Shown: positions 32,515 through 40,667 of the stretch, piece by piece
How positions within the stretch are numbered: the stretch's first letter is position 1
Layout: each line of letters opens with the position of its first letter
Assembly (NCBI GenBank): GCA_028282245.1
Contig: JANQIL010000126.1
Location: 1-48,029 of the forward strand
DNA from: Magnetospira sp.
GTDB lineage: Bacteria > Pseudomonadota > Alphaproteobacteria > Rhodospirillales > Magnetospiraceae
DNA: 48,029 nucleotides
Direction of reading: 5' to 3'
Notes under the pieces: model-generated
Seen by the model: the letters and a program-made list of their open reading frames with translations, nothing else
The model's database searches: none
Told to the model about the DNA's origin: nothing
Program-made: the position numbers and the translations under genes

Positions 32515-34167
32515 ATGACCACGGTCGCGCCGCCGCCACCGCCGGGCACTCCGCCACCGACTCCGCCGCCGACTCCCGCCGTCGTCCTGCCCGCGCCGCC
32601 GCCAAACCTGACCGCGCTGCCGCTCGCCACCCTCTTGCAGGCCACCGTTCAGCCCCCGGCGCAGCCCGGCATGGCGCCAAGCCTGCTGATACAGACGGCG
32701 GCCGGACCGCTGCTGATCGAGAGCCCCTGGACCCTGCCGCCGGGCGGCCAGCTGACCTTCGCCCTCGAAGCCAAGACCCCCCAGACCCTGCTGCGCCTGC
32801 TGACCATCGACGGCAAACCGGCGCCGCAGACCCTCGCGCCGCACCTGCCCGGTCAGACGGCGCAGCGGGTCCCCAACCCATTCGCCGCGCCGGCGCAATC
32901 CACCGCGCCACCGTCGACGCCCGCCACGCCGGGGGCCGTGGTGGTGGGACGCGGCGATGCCCTGCTCGCCACGATGCTGCGCGCCGCGCCCGGCCCGACA
33001 CCCGCGCCCCAGGCCCCGGCCGGCGGCGGACCGGCCCCGCCGCCATCCCCGTTCCCGAACGCCGCCACGACTCCGGCCGGCCGGCCGGCCGGTGTCCCGG
33101 GCGCTCCGCCGTCGATGACGTCGCCCCACCTACCGGCCGGCCAATCGGCACCCGCCTCGGCCACCGCCAGGCCGGCATTCGCCGCCCCCGAGCCACCGGC
33201 CACGGGTCCCCGTCCGGCGATCGGCCAGCAATTGCAGGTGCGGCTGCTCGCCGCCGCGCCGCCGGGCACGTCGCAAACGCAACCGGCGCCGGCCATCGGC
33301 GCAGCGATCACGGGCACCGTGAGCGGCGCGACACCGGGCGGCCAGCCGGTGATCGACACGCCGCTCGGCCAACTGGCGGTGTGGACGCGAACGGCCCTGC
33401 CGCCCGGCACCCGGGTCCACCTCGACGTCCTGGATCTCGTCGAGGCGAAGCGACCACCGACCGGCGGCCCCAAGGCGCCCCCGCCGCTCGATCCCCTGGG
33501 CCGCGACTGGCCGGCCCTCAGGGACGCCGTGGACACCCTGCGCCAGATCGACCCCGGGCTGTATCAGCGGGTTCTCGACAGCGCGCTTCCACGCCCGACG
33601 TCGACCCTCGGCAGCCGGCTGCTGTTCTTCATGTCGGCCCTGCGCGGCGGCGACCTGGGAACCTGGCTGGGCGGCGACGCCGGACGCGCCCTGGCGGCCC
33701 GCAAGCCGGACACCCTGGACCGCCTGGGCGAGGACTTCAAAACCCTCGGACGCGCCTCGAACGCCCCGCAGGGCGGCGACTGGCGTCTCTACGGCCTGCC
33801 GCTGTTCGACGGCCAGGATATCGCGCAGATGCGCCTGATGGTGCGCGACCGGCCATCGGGCGAGACCGAGGACCCGGGCCGCCAGGCGGAAACCCGGTTC
33901 ATCGTCGACGTGGACCTGAGCCGCATGGGCCGGTTACAGATCGACGGCCTGGTGCGCGGCGGCGAGCGGCGGTTCGACCTCATTTTGCGCACCGCCGAGC
34001 CCCTGCCGCCCACGGTACGCGACGACATCCGGGCGATCTTCCGCGACTCCTGCGAGATAACCGGGTATCGTGGCGGTTTACGATTCCAAGTCGGAACGAC
34101 CTTTGTCGACCCCCCGCCATCGGCCCGCCAGGGCGCCGGCGAGGGCACCTTTGGCCTCGACGCCTGA
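32515..34167 (+). CDS. Proline-rich FliK-like protein
   Basis: A 550-residue protein, not firmly recognised. The first 40 residues are almost half Pro (PPPPPGTPPPTPPP), and residues about 110-240 are a low-complexity Pro/Ala/Gly region. A PLGQLAVWTRTALPPGTRVHLDV segment lies near residue 285. The C-terminal part (about 465-535) has alternating strands and a helix (FIVDVDLSRMGRLQIDGLV, RFDLILRTAEPLPPTVRDDI, EITGYRGGLRFQV) that resembles the FliK hook-length domain. A GAGG site six bases upstream sets the ATG. Its place behind flhG supports a flagellar role. It could be a second ruler-like or export-linked protein. Confidence 0.6.
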   Translation: MTTVAPPPPPGTPPPTPPPTPAVVLPAPPPNLTALPLATLLQATVQPPAQPGMAPSLLIQTAAGPLLIESPWTLPPGGQLTFALEAKTPQTLLRLLTIDGKPAPQTLAPHLPGQTAQRVPNPFAAPAQSTAPPSTPATPGAVVVGRGDALLATMLRAAPGPTPAPQAPAGGGPAPPPSPFPNAATTPAGRPAGVPGAPPSMTSPHLPAGQSAPASATARPAFAAPEPPATGPRPAIGQQLQVRLLAAAPPGTSQTQPAPAIGAAITGTVSGATPGGQPVIDTPLGQLAVWTRTALPPGTRVHLDVLDLVEAKRPPTGGPKAPPPLDPLGRDWPALRDAVDTLRQIDPGLYQRVLDSALPRPTSTLGSRLLFFMSALRGGDLGTWLGGDAGRALAARKPDTLDRLGEDFKTLGRASNAPQGGDWRLYGLPLFDGQDIAQMRLMVRDRPSGETEDPGRQAETRFIVDVDLSRMGRLQIDGLVRGGERRFDLILRTAEPLPPTVRDDIRAIFRDSCEITGYRGGLRFQVGTTFVDPPPSARQGAGEGTFGLDA

Positions 34168-34183
34168 TTGGAGGACACGCGGC

Positions 34184-34573
34184 ATGGACACCCACCAGCG
34201 CCGGGCGCTGATCGAAACCCTGCCAAACCCCCGTTCGTCTCCGGACTATGTGATGGAAGTGACCGAGGACATCGGCGAACCGGACACCCATGCCCTGCGG
34301 ATCACCCTGCGCCTCGTGCCCGACAAGCTGATCGTGCAGCCGCGCACCCTGCCCGGATACCTGTCGGCGCTTTGGGAGACGAAGACAGACAGCCTGGAGG
34401 AAACCGCCGCCCTGCTGCTGGAGGACCTGTCCGATCAGGCGGTGCCGCGCTGGATCGAGGTGCGGGTCGCCAAGGCGCTCAGCCGCGGGGTCGGGGAGCA
34501 CGCGGTGGTGCTGGAGGATTGTCAGCCCAATTGGTCCAATCCGAGCCTCCTGGCGCGTCTGCGGCCGCTTTAG
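34184..34573 (+). CDS. QueF-like T-fold protein without the catalytic Cys
   Basis: A 129-residue protein. The pattern NPRSSPDYVMEV, THALRITLRLVPDK, IVQPRTLPGYL, SLEETAALLLEDLSD and VPRWIEVRV follows the strand-helix layout of the NADPH-dependent 7-cyano-7-deazaguanine reductase QueF. The segment that normally carries the catalytic Cys (CP-x-T-G-Q-P-D) is replaced by DIGEPDT with no Cys, and the ESK-type substrate motif reads QPRT. It is therefore unlikely to be a working QueF. GGAGG precedes the ATG at 34184. It is the last gene of the flagellar operon, and its final 95 bases overlap the converging nifM gene. Confidence 0.55.
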   Translation: MDTHQRRALIETLPNPRSSPDYVMEVTEDIGEPDTHALRITLRLVPDKLIVQPRTLPGYLSALWETKTDSLEETAALLLEDLSDQAVPRWIEVRVAKALSRGVGEHAVVLEDCQPNWSNPSLLARLRPL

Positions 34574-35474
34574 ACTCAAGGACGGCTTCTCTTCCGCCCA
34601 GGCGCGGTCCGCCAACGGCGCCAATCGTCCGCAGCCAGGACGTCTGCGCGGCGCGACGGGATCTGGCGGCCAGAAAGTCGAGGAGGCTCGGTTCGGCCCG
34701 CACGAACGGAACGACGCGCGCGACGAGAATGGACTCGCACATCAGAACGTGAAAGCCGATCTCGGTCTCGATGGGTCCGGCCACCTCTCCCGCCGCCAGA
34801 CCGAACAGGCAGTCGTCGAGGGATTCGTAGAGCCGCCCGCGCGGCACCACGCCGAGCCGGCCGCCCTCCAGGGCGCTCGGGCATTCGGAGTGGGTCCGCG
34901 CCAATTCCTCGAACCGGGACGGATCGGCCTTCAGCCGATCGGCCAGATCGCGCGCCCGGCCGGCGGCCGTCGCGGCGTCATTCTCGGAGAAATCCGGATT
35001 GACGGTGATCAGCAGGTGGCGCGCCTGACGCCGCTCGGGCCGATGAAACCGCTCCGGATGGGCGTCGTAGAAGGCGCGCGCCGCGTCCGAATCGGGCACC
35101 GGGGCGCCGGCCGCGATGCCCTCCATCACCGCGTCGAACCTGAGTTCGCGGCCAATGGCGGCGGCCAGGGCATCCTCGTCCAGACCACTGGCCGCCAGAT
35201 CGGCGAGGAACTCGGCCCGGGTTTCGTAGCGCCCGGCGATCTCTGCCAGCGCGCCGCCGACCCGCGCCGCGCCAAGGGTGGTCCGGGCCGCCTCCGGCGT
35301 CGCCAGGACCCGGCTCTCCAAGGCCAGTGCCCGTTCGGCCAGCCTTTCGGCCACCGCCCACTGCGCCGCGTCCAGATGTCGCGGCCCGACCCCGTACCGG
35401 TCAAGGGCGGCGCGCAGCAGGTGATACGCGAGCCCCGAGCTCGCCGGAGAGTCGGTCAGCACAGCGAACGTCAT
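34479..35474 (-). CDS. nifM: NifM-like peptidyl-prolyl cis-trans isomerase
   Basis: A 331-residue protein with an N-terminal helical domain and a parvulin-type rotamase domain (about residues 145-250): RQARHLLITVNPDF, FEELARTHSECPSALEGGRLG and GPIETEIGFHVLMC. NifM is needed for accumulation and maturation of the Fe protein NifH. It follows nifZ in an ATGA overlap (nifZ stop at 35471, nifM ATG at 35474), as in other nif operons with W-Z-M order. The family is usually near 290 residues; the roughly 40 extra C-terminal residues are Pro/Ala-rich and lie in the part that overlaps the QueF-like gene on the other strand. No terminator is visible after its stop. Confidence 0.87.
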   Translation of the reverse strand: MTFAVLTDSPASSGLAYHLLRAALDRYGVGPRHLDAAQWAVAERLAERALALESRVLATPEAARTTLGAARVGGALAEIAGRYETRAEFLADLAASGLDEDALAAAIGRELRFDAVMEGIAAGAPVPDSDAARAFYDAHPERFHRPERRQARHLLITVNPDFSENDAATAAGRARDLADRLKADPSRFEELARTHSECPSALEGGRLGVVPRGRLYESLDDCLFGLAAGEVAGPIETEIGFHVLMCESILVARVVPFVRAEPSLLDFLAARSRRAAQTSWLRTIGAVGGPRLGGREAVLESKAAADAPGGSDWTNWADNPPAPPRAPRPRG

Positions 35475-35911
35475 GCCGGGATGTCCGCCAGCGCCGTCTC
35501 CGGCACCATCAGGGTGCGTCCGGCGAAGCGCACATGATAGGCCACGCCGCCCGGGCCGTCGCGCAGCACCTTCAACACCTCGCCCGGGTCGCCGGGCGCC
35601 GCCACCACGTCGCCGCCGATGCCCAGCGGCCGGGACGGCGTCACCCGGTCGCGAAACTCGAACCGGCTGGGCACCCAGGGGTCGTCGGCGTCGATCAGTT
35701 CGGTTTCCCGACAGCCGACCAGCAGGTTCTCGGCCAGGAAATGCACCGAATAGACGATCTGGTCCTGCAGGAACGTGCCCACGTCGCGCACGTGGCCGAC
35801 GGTGCCGCGCCGGATCAGCAAGGCCCCCCGGTCGCGGCCGGGAAACGTCCCGTCATTGCGCAAGGCACGGACCACCCGCACGGCGGCACCGTACTCGAAC
35901 CGTGGCTGCAT
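35471..35911 (-). CDS. nifZ: NifZ family nitrogenase maturation protein
   Basis: A 146-residue NifZ. The conserved block VRVVRALRNDGTFPGRDRG, then GTVGHVRDVGTFLQDQIVYS and LVGCRETELIDADD, is diagnostic. NifZ helps mature the second P-cluster of the MoFe protein. It ends with an ATGA overlap into nifM and lies 12 bases after nifW. The C-terminal third (GEVLKVLRDGPGGVAYHVRF) is a second NifZ-like strand unit, giving a length above the shortest family members but within range. Confidence 0.93.
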   Translation of the reverse strand: MQPRFEYGAAVRVVRALRNDGTFPGRDRGALLIRRGTVGHVRDVGTFLQDQIVYSVHFLAENLLVGCRETELIDADDPWVPSRFEFRDRVTPSRPLGIGGDVVAAPGDPGEVLKVLRDGPGGVAYHVRFAGRTLMVPETALADIPA

Positions 35912-35923
35912 CGCCTGAACCTC

Positions 35924-36235
35924 CTATGTCGTCACATCGTCCAGCGGCACGAAACCAAGTGGCTCGGAACCCGACCGGTCGACGTCGCGGAACACCCTGA
36001 ACACCTTCTCGGTGCGGGCATCCGACACCACGAAGTCTCCGTAGGCGCGGGCCAGAAGCGCCTTGTGGCGATCGAAATCGGCCGCGTCCTCGGCCGCCAG
36101 ATAGTCGTGGAACCGTTGCAGGATGTGCAGGCGGTTCACCCGCACCACCCGCTCGTCGTGGTCGATCCCGAAATACTCCAGAAAGTCCTCGGCGCTTTCC
36201 AGGTCCTTCATGTCGGCGCGGAAATCGGTTGTCAT
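35924..36235 (-). CDS. nifW: Nitrogenase-stabilising/protective protein NifW
   Basis: A 103-residue NifW. The [20 protein letters not shown] segment followed by [14 protein letters not shown] is the family signature. NifW interacts with the MoFe protein and is thought to protect it from oxygen or assist its assembly. The ATG overlaps the stop of nifV as ATGA (36232-36235), so the genes are coupled. Length is normal. Confidence 0.95.
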   Translation of the reverse strand: MTTDFRADMKDLESAEDFLEYFGIDHDERVVRVNRLHILQRFHDYLAAEDAADFDRHKALLARAYGDFVVSDARTEKVFRVFRDVDRSGSEPLGFVPLDDVTT

Positions 36236-37410
36236 GCGGCGTCTCCAGGCAGCCGGACGGGGTCGGAATCGCTATTGGCGACGGCGATATCCTCGCGCAG
36301 GAAGCGCTCCAGGTCGGCGCGGTCCGGGGGGTGCTTGCGGGCGGTCGCGAACCGGCGGACCCGGGCCAGGATGCGCTCGGCCCGCGCCCGGTCGAGAACG
36401 ATGCCCAGGTCCCGGTAGGCCAGGATCACCCCCGTGGTGCCCGAATGCTTGCCCAGCACGAGGCGATGGTCGCGGCCCAGGTCGGCCGGGTCGACTCCCT
36501 GATAGTTGGCCCGGTCCTTCAGAAGGCCGTCCACGTGAATGCCGGCCTCGTGGGTGAACACGCCGGCCCCGATCAGGCTCTTGTGCCAAGGAACCGGACG
36601 TCCCGAGGCGGCGACAACGGCATCGGACAGCGCTTGATAACGGCGCAGGTCGATGCCCGTCTCAAGCTCGTACAACTGCCTGCACCCCATGACCACCTCC
36701 TCCAGCGCGGCGTTGCCGGCCCGCTCGCCCAGGCCGTGCACCGTGGTGTTGGCGTGGGTGGCGCCGCCGCGCAACGCGGCCAGGGTATTGGCGGTAGCCA
36801 GTCCCAGGTCGTCATGGGCATGGATTTCCAGTTCCAGATCGGTCGCCGCCCGCAGATCCAGGAACCGCGCATGGGTCGCGAAGGGCTCCAGGATGCCCAC
36901 CGTGTCGGCGAACCGGAACCGGCGGGCGCCGGCCGCCTCCGCCGCCGCGCAGACCCGCTTCAGGAAATCGGGATCGGCCCGCGAGGCATCCTCGCCACCG
37001 ATGCAGACCTCGCACCCCAGGTCGAGGGCCGCCGGCACCAGCGACCCGATGCGCGCCAGCACCCAGGCGCGATCGCGGCCCAGCTTGCGGGCGATCTGCT
37101 GATCCGACACCGGGATCGACAGGTCCACCATGTGCGCGCCGAGGTCGCGGCAATGGGCGATATCGGCGTTGTTCAGACGACTCCACACCATCAGCCGGGC
37201 GGCGAGGCCAAGCGACGCCACGGCGCGGATGCCGTCGCGCTCCTCGGCCCCCATGGCCGGGATGCCGATCTCCAGTTCGGGGACTCCGAGGGCGTCCAGG
37301 CAGCGGGCGATGTCCAGCTTCTCGGCGAGCGAGAAGGCGACCCCGGCCGACTGCTCGCCGTCGCGCAGGGTGGTGTCGTTGATGACCGGGCGGCGGAACG
37401 CGTCGCGCAT
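36232..37410 (-). CDS. nifV: Homocitrate synthase NifV
   Basis: A 392-residue enzyme that condenses acetyl-CoA and 2-oxoglutarate to homocitrate, the organic ligand of FeMo-co. The N-terminal [18 protein letters not shown] is the isopropylmalate/homocitrate synthase signature with catalytic Arg-Asp. [15 protein letters not shown] carries metal-binding His residues, and [19 protein letters not shown] is the second family signature. [13 protein letters not shown] follows. The open frame extends upstream but the ATG at 37410 aligns with the family start and has GGGAG nine bases upstream. It follows the IscA-type gene by 23 bases and is coupled to nifW. nifU and nifS, often just before nifV, are missing here. 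Confidence 0.96.
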   Translation of the reverse strand: MRDAFRRPVINDTTLRDGEQSAGVAFSLAEKLDIARCLDALGVPELEIGIPAMGAEERDGIRAVASLGLAARLMVWSRLNNADIAHCRDLGAHMVDLSIPVSDQQIARKLGRDRAWVLARIGSLVPAALDLGCEVCIGGEDASRADPDFLKRVCAAAEAAGARRFRFADTVGILEPFATHARFLDLRAATDLELEIHAHDDLGLATANTLAALRGGATHANTTVHGLGERAGNAALEEVVMGCRQLYELETGIDLRRYQALSDAVVAASGRPVPWHKSLIGAGVFTHEAGIHVDGLLKDRANYQGVDPADLGRDHRLVLGKHSGTTGVILAYRDLGIVLDRARAERILARVRRFATARKHPPDRADLERFLREDIAVANSDSDPVRLPGDAA

Positions 37411-37433
37411 GGGACCGGGCTCCCTTGCCGGGC

Positions 37434-37772
37434 TCAGCACGCGGAGGCGCACGACGCGGACGCGCCCGGCCCGCAGTGGCAGGACGCCGCGTTGGGATTG
37501 GCGAAGGTGAAACCGCTGCGGTCGTCCTCCTCCACGAAATCGACCACCGTGCCGGCCAGCATCGGCGCGCTCAACGGATCGAGGATCAGCGTGATGGCGC
37601 CGCAGTCGATCAGGATGTCGTCCTCGCCCGCCCGCTCCTCGAGAGTCATGGCGTAGGACGGGCCGGAACAGCCCATGCCGCGCACTCCGATGCGCAGTCC
37701 GCGATACTCCTTGGCCCCGGTCGCCATGAAGCGGGCGACGGCGGCCCGCGCGGAGTTGGTCAGTGTCGGCAT
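37434..37772 (-). CDS. IscA/HesB-type A-type Fe-S carrier in the nif cluster
   Basis: A 112-residue A-type carrier (often named nifIscA). It has [18 protein letters not shown] with the first conserved Cys and [15 protein letters not shown] with the C-x-C pair; the usual CGCG reads CHCG. A Cys-rich tail (ASCASAC) adds two further Cys. It would deliver Fe-S clusters to NifB, NifEN or related targets. The ATG at 37772 has GGGAG eight bases upstream. It is the first gene behind the NifA/IHF/sigma-54 promoter at 37820-37906 and probably leads the iscA-V-W-Z-M operon. Confidence 0.9.
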   Translation of the reverse strand: MPTLTNSARAAVARFMATGAKEYRGLRIGVRGMGCSGPSYAMTLEERAGEDDILIDCGAITLILDPLSAPMLAGTVVDFVEEDDRSGFTFANPNAASCHCGPGASASCASAC

Positions 37773-37819
37773 CGTCGGGCTCCCTTCTGACGAAAACGTA
37801 TGCGTTCGAAAGGGATAAT

Positions 37820-37834
37820 GCATCATGCGTGCCA
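37820..37834 (-). promoter_or_regulatory. Sigma-54 (-24/-12) promoter of the iscA-nifVWZM operon
   Basis: Read on the minus strand it is TGGCACG-CATG-ATGC, identical to the consensus TGGCACG-N4-TTGC but for one base, with exact spacing. Transcription would begin near 37808, about 36 bases before the ATG at 37772. Confidence 0.85.
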
Positions 37835-37850
37835 GAACGGGAAAACCACG

Positions 37851-37863
37851 TAACATATTGAAA
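37851..37863 (-). promoter_or_regulatory. IHF-binding site candidate
   Basis: The minus strand reads TTTCAATATGTTA, one mismatch from WATCAANNNNTTR. It lies between the NifA site and the sigma-54 promoter, centred near -49, in an AT-rich tract flanked by inverted repeats CCACGTA (37846-37852) and TACGTGG (37876-37882). Confidence 0.65.
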
Positions 37864-37890
37864 AAAATTATATACTACGTGGCGGAGCCC

Positions 37891-37906
37891 TGTCGGACTC
37901 GCGACA
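37891..37906. promoter_or_regulatory. NifA upstream activator site
   Basis: TGT-N10-ACA, extended to TGTCG-GACTCG-CGACA with five-base symmetric arms. The centre is about 90 bases upstream of the predicted start near 37808, a usual NifA position. Confidence 0.85.
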
Positions 37907-37945
37907 ATCCGCGTTCGTCGCACGGACCATGCCCCCCCGGATCCC

Positions 37946-38290
37946 TCACGCCGCCGCCGCCGCCGGGGCGTGGCTCATGCAGCTCTTGGGACAGACCCGC
38001 GAACAGGCCTCGCAACCGATACAGTCCATGACGTCCTTGAGCGCCATCACCATGGTCGCCTCGTCCGAAAACCCGTCGTCGTCCTCGTCGTCGCCGTAGA
38101 TATCGTCGTCGTCGAAATCCGCGTCGTCGTCCAGCGCCATGTCCTCGTCGCGCTCGATCAGCTCGAACACGTCGCGCGGGCAGACCTTGAAGCAACGACC
38201 GCAGCCGATGCACTTCTTCTGGTTCAGGTCGACCACGAAGGCCGGCGTCCAGGCGACGCCGCCCCGGGTCAGTCCGGTGATGGTGTCCAT
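37946..38290 (-). CDS. fdxB: Nif-specific ferredoxin III (FdxB) with acidic insertion
   Basis: A 114-residue 2[4Fe-4S] ferredoxin. The two cluster motifs are [12 protein letters not shown] and [12 protein letters not shown], and the N-terminus [13 protein letters not shown] matches the nif-specific ferredoxin III family. Between the motifs is an unusually acidic segment of about 30 residues with a [10 protein letters not shown] core. It may pass electrons to cofactor assembly enzymes. GGAGGAG precedes the ATG. It is the last gene of the nifE operon, 36 bases after the DUF269 gene; the DUF683 gene often found between them is absent. Confidence 0.93.
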   Translation of the reverse strand: MDTITGLTRGGVAWTPAFVVDLNQKKCIGCGRCFKVCPRDVFELIERDEDMALDDDADFDDDDIYGDDEDDDGFSDEATMVMALKDVMDCIGCEACSRVCPKSCMSHAPAAAAA

Positions 38291-38326
38291 CGATGTCTCC
38301 TCCTTGCGTTCCGAGGCCGCGCGAGC

Positions 38327-38797
38327 CTACATCCCGGCCACGTCGGAATGCGTCCCGACGATCTCCAGGGCCACCGCCAACAGGGTATCCGCCTCGTCCT
38401 TCATCCTCGACAAGGAGGCGAACCCGAACCGATGGACGTCGCGCAGGGTGCGGTCCAGCACCACCAGCTTGCCGACGGTGATCAGGGCGCGGCCGAACCC
38501 CTCGTGGGACAGGTGGACCAGCGGCACCGCCATCCGCCCGCACTCGCGCTCGATCATCGCCGCGATGGCGTTGTAGAACGCCCTCACGCGGGCCACCGTG
38601 GCGGCGTCCGGATCGCCGACCACGGGAATCTCGCGGCGGCGCTCCTTGGTCATCACGAAGGGCGCGAGGATGGCTTCCGGCGGCAGGGCGTCGTTGACCC
38701 CGTAGGTATCGATGGCCTTCAACTGGCGCAACATTTCCTTGCCGAATTCGGTCTCCAGGACCGGATCGGCGGGGGCAATGGCGAGAGCGATGCTCAT
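38327..38797 (-). CDS. NifX-associated nitrogen fixation protein (DUF269)
   Basis: A 156-residue protein of the DUF269 family that accompanies nifX. Typical segments are FGKEMLRQLKAIDTYGVND, RVRAFYNAIAAMIE and LVVLDRTLRDVHRFGF, followed by a C-terminal helix. Its biochemical function is not known; the strict co-occurrence with nifENX suggests a role in FeMo-co assembly. It starts 33 bases after the nifX stop with GGAGAT upstream. Length is normal. Confidence 0.93.
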   Translation of the reverse strand: MSIALAIAPADPVLETEFGKEMLRQLKAIDTYGVNDALPPEAILAPFVMTKERRREIPVVGDPDAATVARVRAFYNAIAAMIERECGRMAVPLVHLSHEGFGRALITVGKLVVLDRTLRDVHRFGFASLSRMKDEADTLLAVALEIVGTHSDVAGM

Positions 38798-38830
38798 GAT
38801 GCGATCTCCGTCACGATGTTCGGTTGTCCC

Positions 38831-39310
38831 CTATTCGTCCCATTCCTCGGCCGCCATGGCGTCGAACCGGTCGGGGCGTTTCGGTCCGTCGAGGGCGCGG
38901 GCGAGCCAGCTTCGCGGCCCGTTCCGCAATTCATTCCGCAAGTCCCCGAGAAGCTCGGCGATCGGCGTGCCCGGCGCCACCTTGACCGGTTGCAGCCCCC
39001 GTGCCCGCAGGCGCTTGATGGCCGAGGCGCCGACCGCGTGGGTGTACACGGCGACGCAGCCGTCGAGGGCCGCGATGCGGTCGGCGAGCTTGTCTCCGTC
39101 GCCATCCCTCGGCGCCGCGCCGAACTGCGCCACGTCGAGCAACCGCGACCGCTCGGCGTCCACGCCATGAATCACGAAGCAGGCCGCCGATCCGAAATGC
39201 TGGTCGACGTGCTTGCGGTCGGCCGACGCGAAGGCGACCCGGACGAGGTCCGCCGCGTCCGCCGCCTCAGTGCGGGCGTCGAGCACCTTGAGATGGCGTA
39301 CCAGGGACAT
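38831..39310 (-). CDS. nifX: FeMo-cofactor carrier NifX
   Basis: A 159-residue NifX. The core [39 protein letters not shown] and the C-terminal [12 protein letters not shown] are characteristic. NifX binds NifB-co and the VK-cluster and shuttles precursors to NifEN. The ATG at 39310 has GGAGGA upstream and lies inside the nifN 3' end, giving a 44-base overlap. Length is normal. Confidence 0.95.
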   Translation of the reverse strand: MSLVRHLKVLDARTEAADAADLVRVAFASADRKHVDQHFGSAACFVIHGVDAERSRLLDVAQFGAAPRDGDGDKLADRIAALDGCVAVYTHAVGASAIKRLRARGLQPVKVAPGTPIAELLGDLRNELRNGPRSWLARALDGPKRPDRFDAMAAEEWDE

Positions 39311-40667
39311 CGGGGTCCTCCGTTGCGAAAACCGAACGATAGGGGGCGATATGTCCCGGTTCCCGGGACTGCCGCAGGTTGGCGAGATCGAACAGACCCT
39401 GGCGAATGCCGCGATAGCCGATCCAGCAGCGCGCGAAGCCGCCCAGCCAGTCATGCTGCGGGAACCCGGCACGCAGAATCGGCCGGTCCAGCCGCTCCGC
39501 CGAGGCCACCGCGTGGGAATTGCCGATCACCAGATCGGCATCGGTCCCGGAAGCCAGGGATTCCAGATCCTCCAGGTCGCCGATCTTCACCGAGGCCAGC
39601 GGACACCGCGCGAACACCGGGGCGTTGACCGGCGACACCGCCGCCACCACCTCGGCCCCCATGGATACCAGGAGATGCGCGAATCCGCACAAGAGATCGG
39701 GGTCGGCCGCCACCGCGACGCGCGCGAAGCCGAGCGCGAAATGGGCATCCAGCATGGCGTCCTGGAGACGGGTTCTCTGGCGCTCGACGCGCGCCGGCAC
39801 CGGCCGTTCCGCGATGTCGGCGAGGATCGACACCAGGCGATCCACCGCGTCCAGGGTCATCAGGTGATCGAACCGGTGATCGGGAACCCCGGTGCGCGCC
39901 GCCAGCAGGTCGGCCGGGCGGGCCATGGACGCTCCAATGACCAAGGTCGCCGCCGCGTCACCCAGGGTCCGCACCTCGTCCAGCGGCGTGCCGCCCAGGG
40001 TCAGCGGACTGTAATCGAAATCGGGGAGATGGCCGTCCAGGGAATCCGACAGGTCGGGCACCACCACCAGGCGCAGGCCGAACGCCTCGATCAGGTCCTT
40101 CACCTCGTCGATGTCACCGGGGGTCAGGCCGGCCGACGCGAGGACGTTGACCTGCCTCGGACGGTGCCCGACGCGTCGCGCGGGCGCCTTCGGCAACACG
40201 GTTTCAAGCAGGGCGGCCACCGCCGCCGCGAATCCGGTTTCCAGGCAGCCCTTGAAATCGGGCGTCGCCACCGGCACCACCACCACGTGATCGTATTCGG
40301 GGTGTCTGGCCCGGAACTCGGCCACCAGGCGGGTGACATGCGCCCCCTCGGCCTCGGTCAGGCCGGTGGTCGGCAGGCCGACGATCTCCGGGTCGTGGGA
40401 CTCGCAGATGGTCCGCAGGCCCTCCACCACGTTGTCGTCACCGCCCATCACCGCGCCGATCTGATCCATGGCCGTGGTCTGGAGCGGGATCGGCTCGCGA
40501 AAATGATTCACGAAGAACACCTTGCCGAAGGCGGTGCAGCCCTGCGAGCCGTGCAGCATCGGCAGGCAGCGGGCCAGGCCCAGGAAGGCCAGCGCGGCAC
40601 CGACCGTCTGGCTGCTTTTCAGCGGGCTGACCGACAGGGCCTTGTTGCGCTTGACGATCCCGGTCAT
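39267..40667 (-). CDS. nifN: FeMo-cofactor scaffold subunit NifN
   Basis: A 466-residue Nif[39 protein letters not shown] and [16 protein letters not shown] match the NifK-like scaffold subunit, and [15 protein letters not shown] follows. With NifE it forms the scaffold on which the FeMo-co precursor receives Mo and homocitrate. The ATG at 40665-40667 overlaps the nifE stop as ATGA, so the subunits are coupled. The frame remains open further upstream inside nifE, but that part is another reading of nifE. Confidence 0.95.
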   Translation of the reverse strand: MTGIVKRNKALSVSPLKSSQTVGAALAFLGLARCLPMLHGSQGCTAFGKVFFVNHFREPIPLQTTAMDQIGAVMGGDDNVVEGLRTICESHDPEIVGLPTTGLTEAEGAHVTRLVAEFRARHPEYDHVVVVPVATPDFKGCLETGFAAAVAALLETVLPKAPARRVGHRPRQVNVLASAGLTPGDIDEVKDLIEAFGLRLVVVPDLSDSLDGHLPDFDYSPLTLGGTPLDEVRTLGDAAATLVIGASMARPADLLAARTGVPDHRFDHLMTLDAVDRLVSILADIAERPVPARVERQRTRLQDAMLDAHFALGFARVAVAADPDLLCGFAHLLVSMGAEVVAAVSPVNAPVFARCPLASVKIGDLEDLESLASGTDADLVIGNSHAVASAERLDRPILRAGFPQHDWLGGFARCWIGYRGIRQGLFDLANLRQSREPGHIAPYRSVFATEDPDVPGTPSQGARRPH

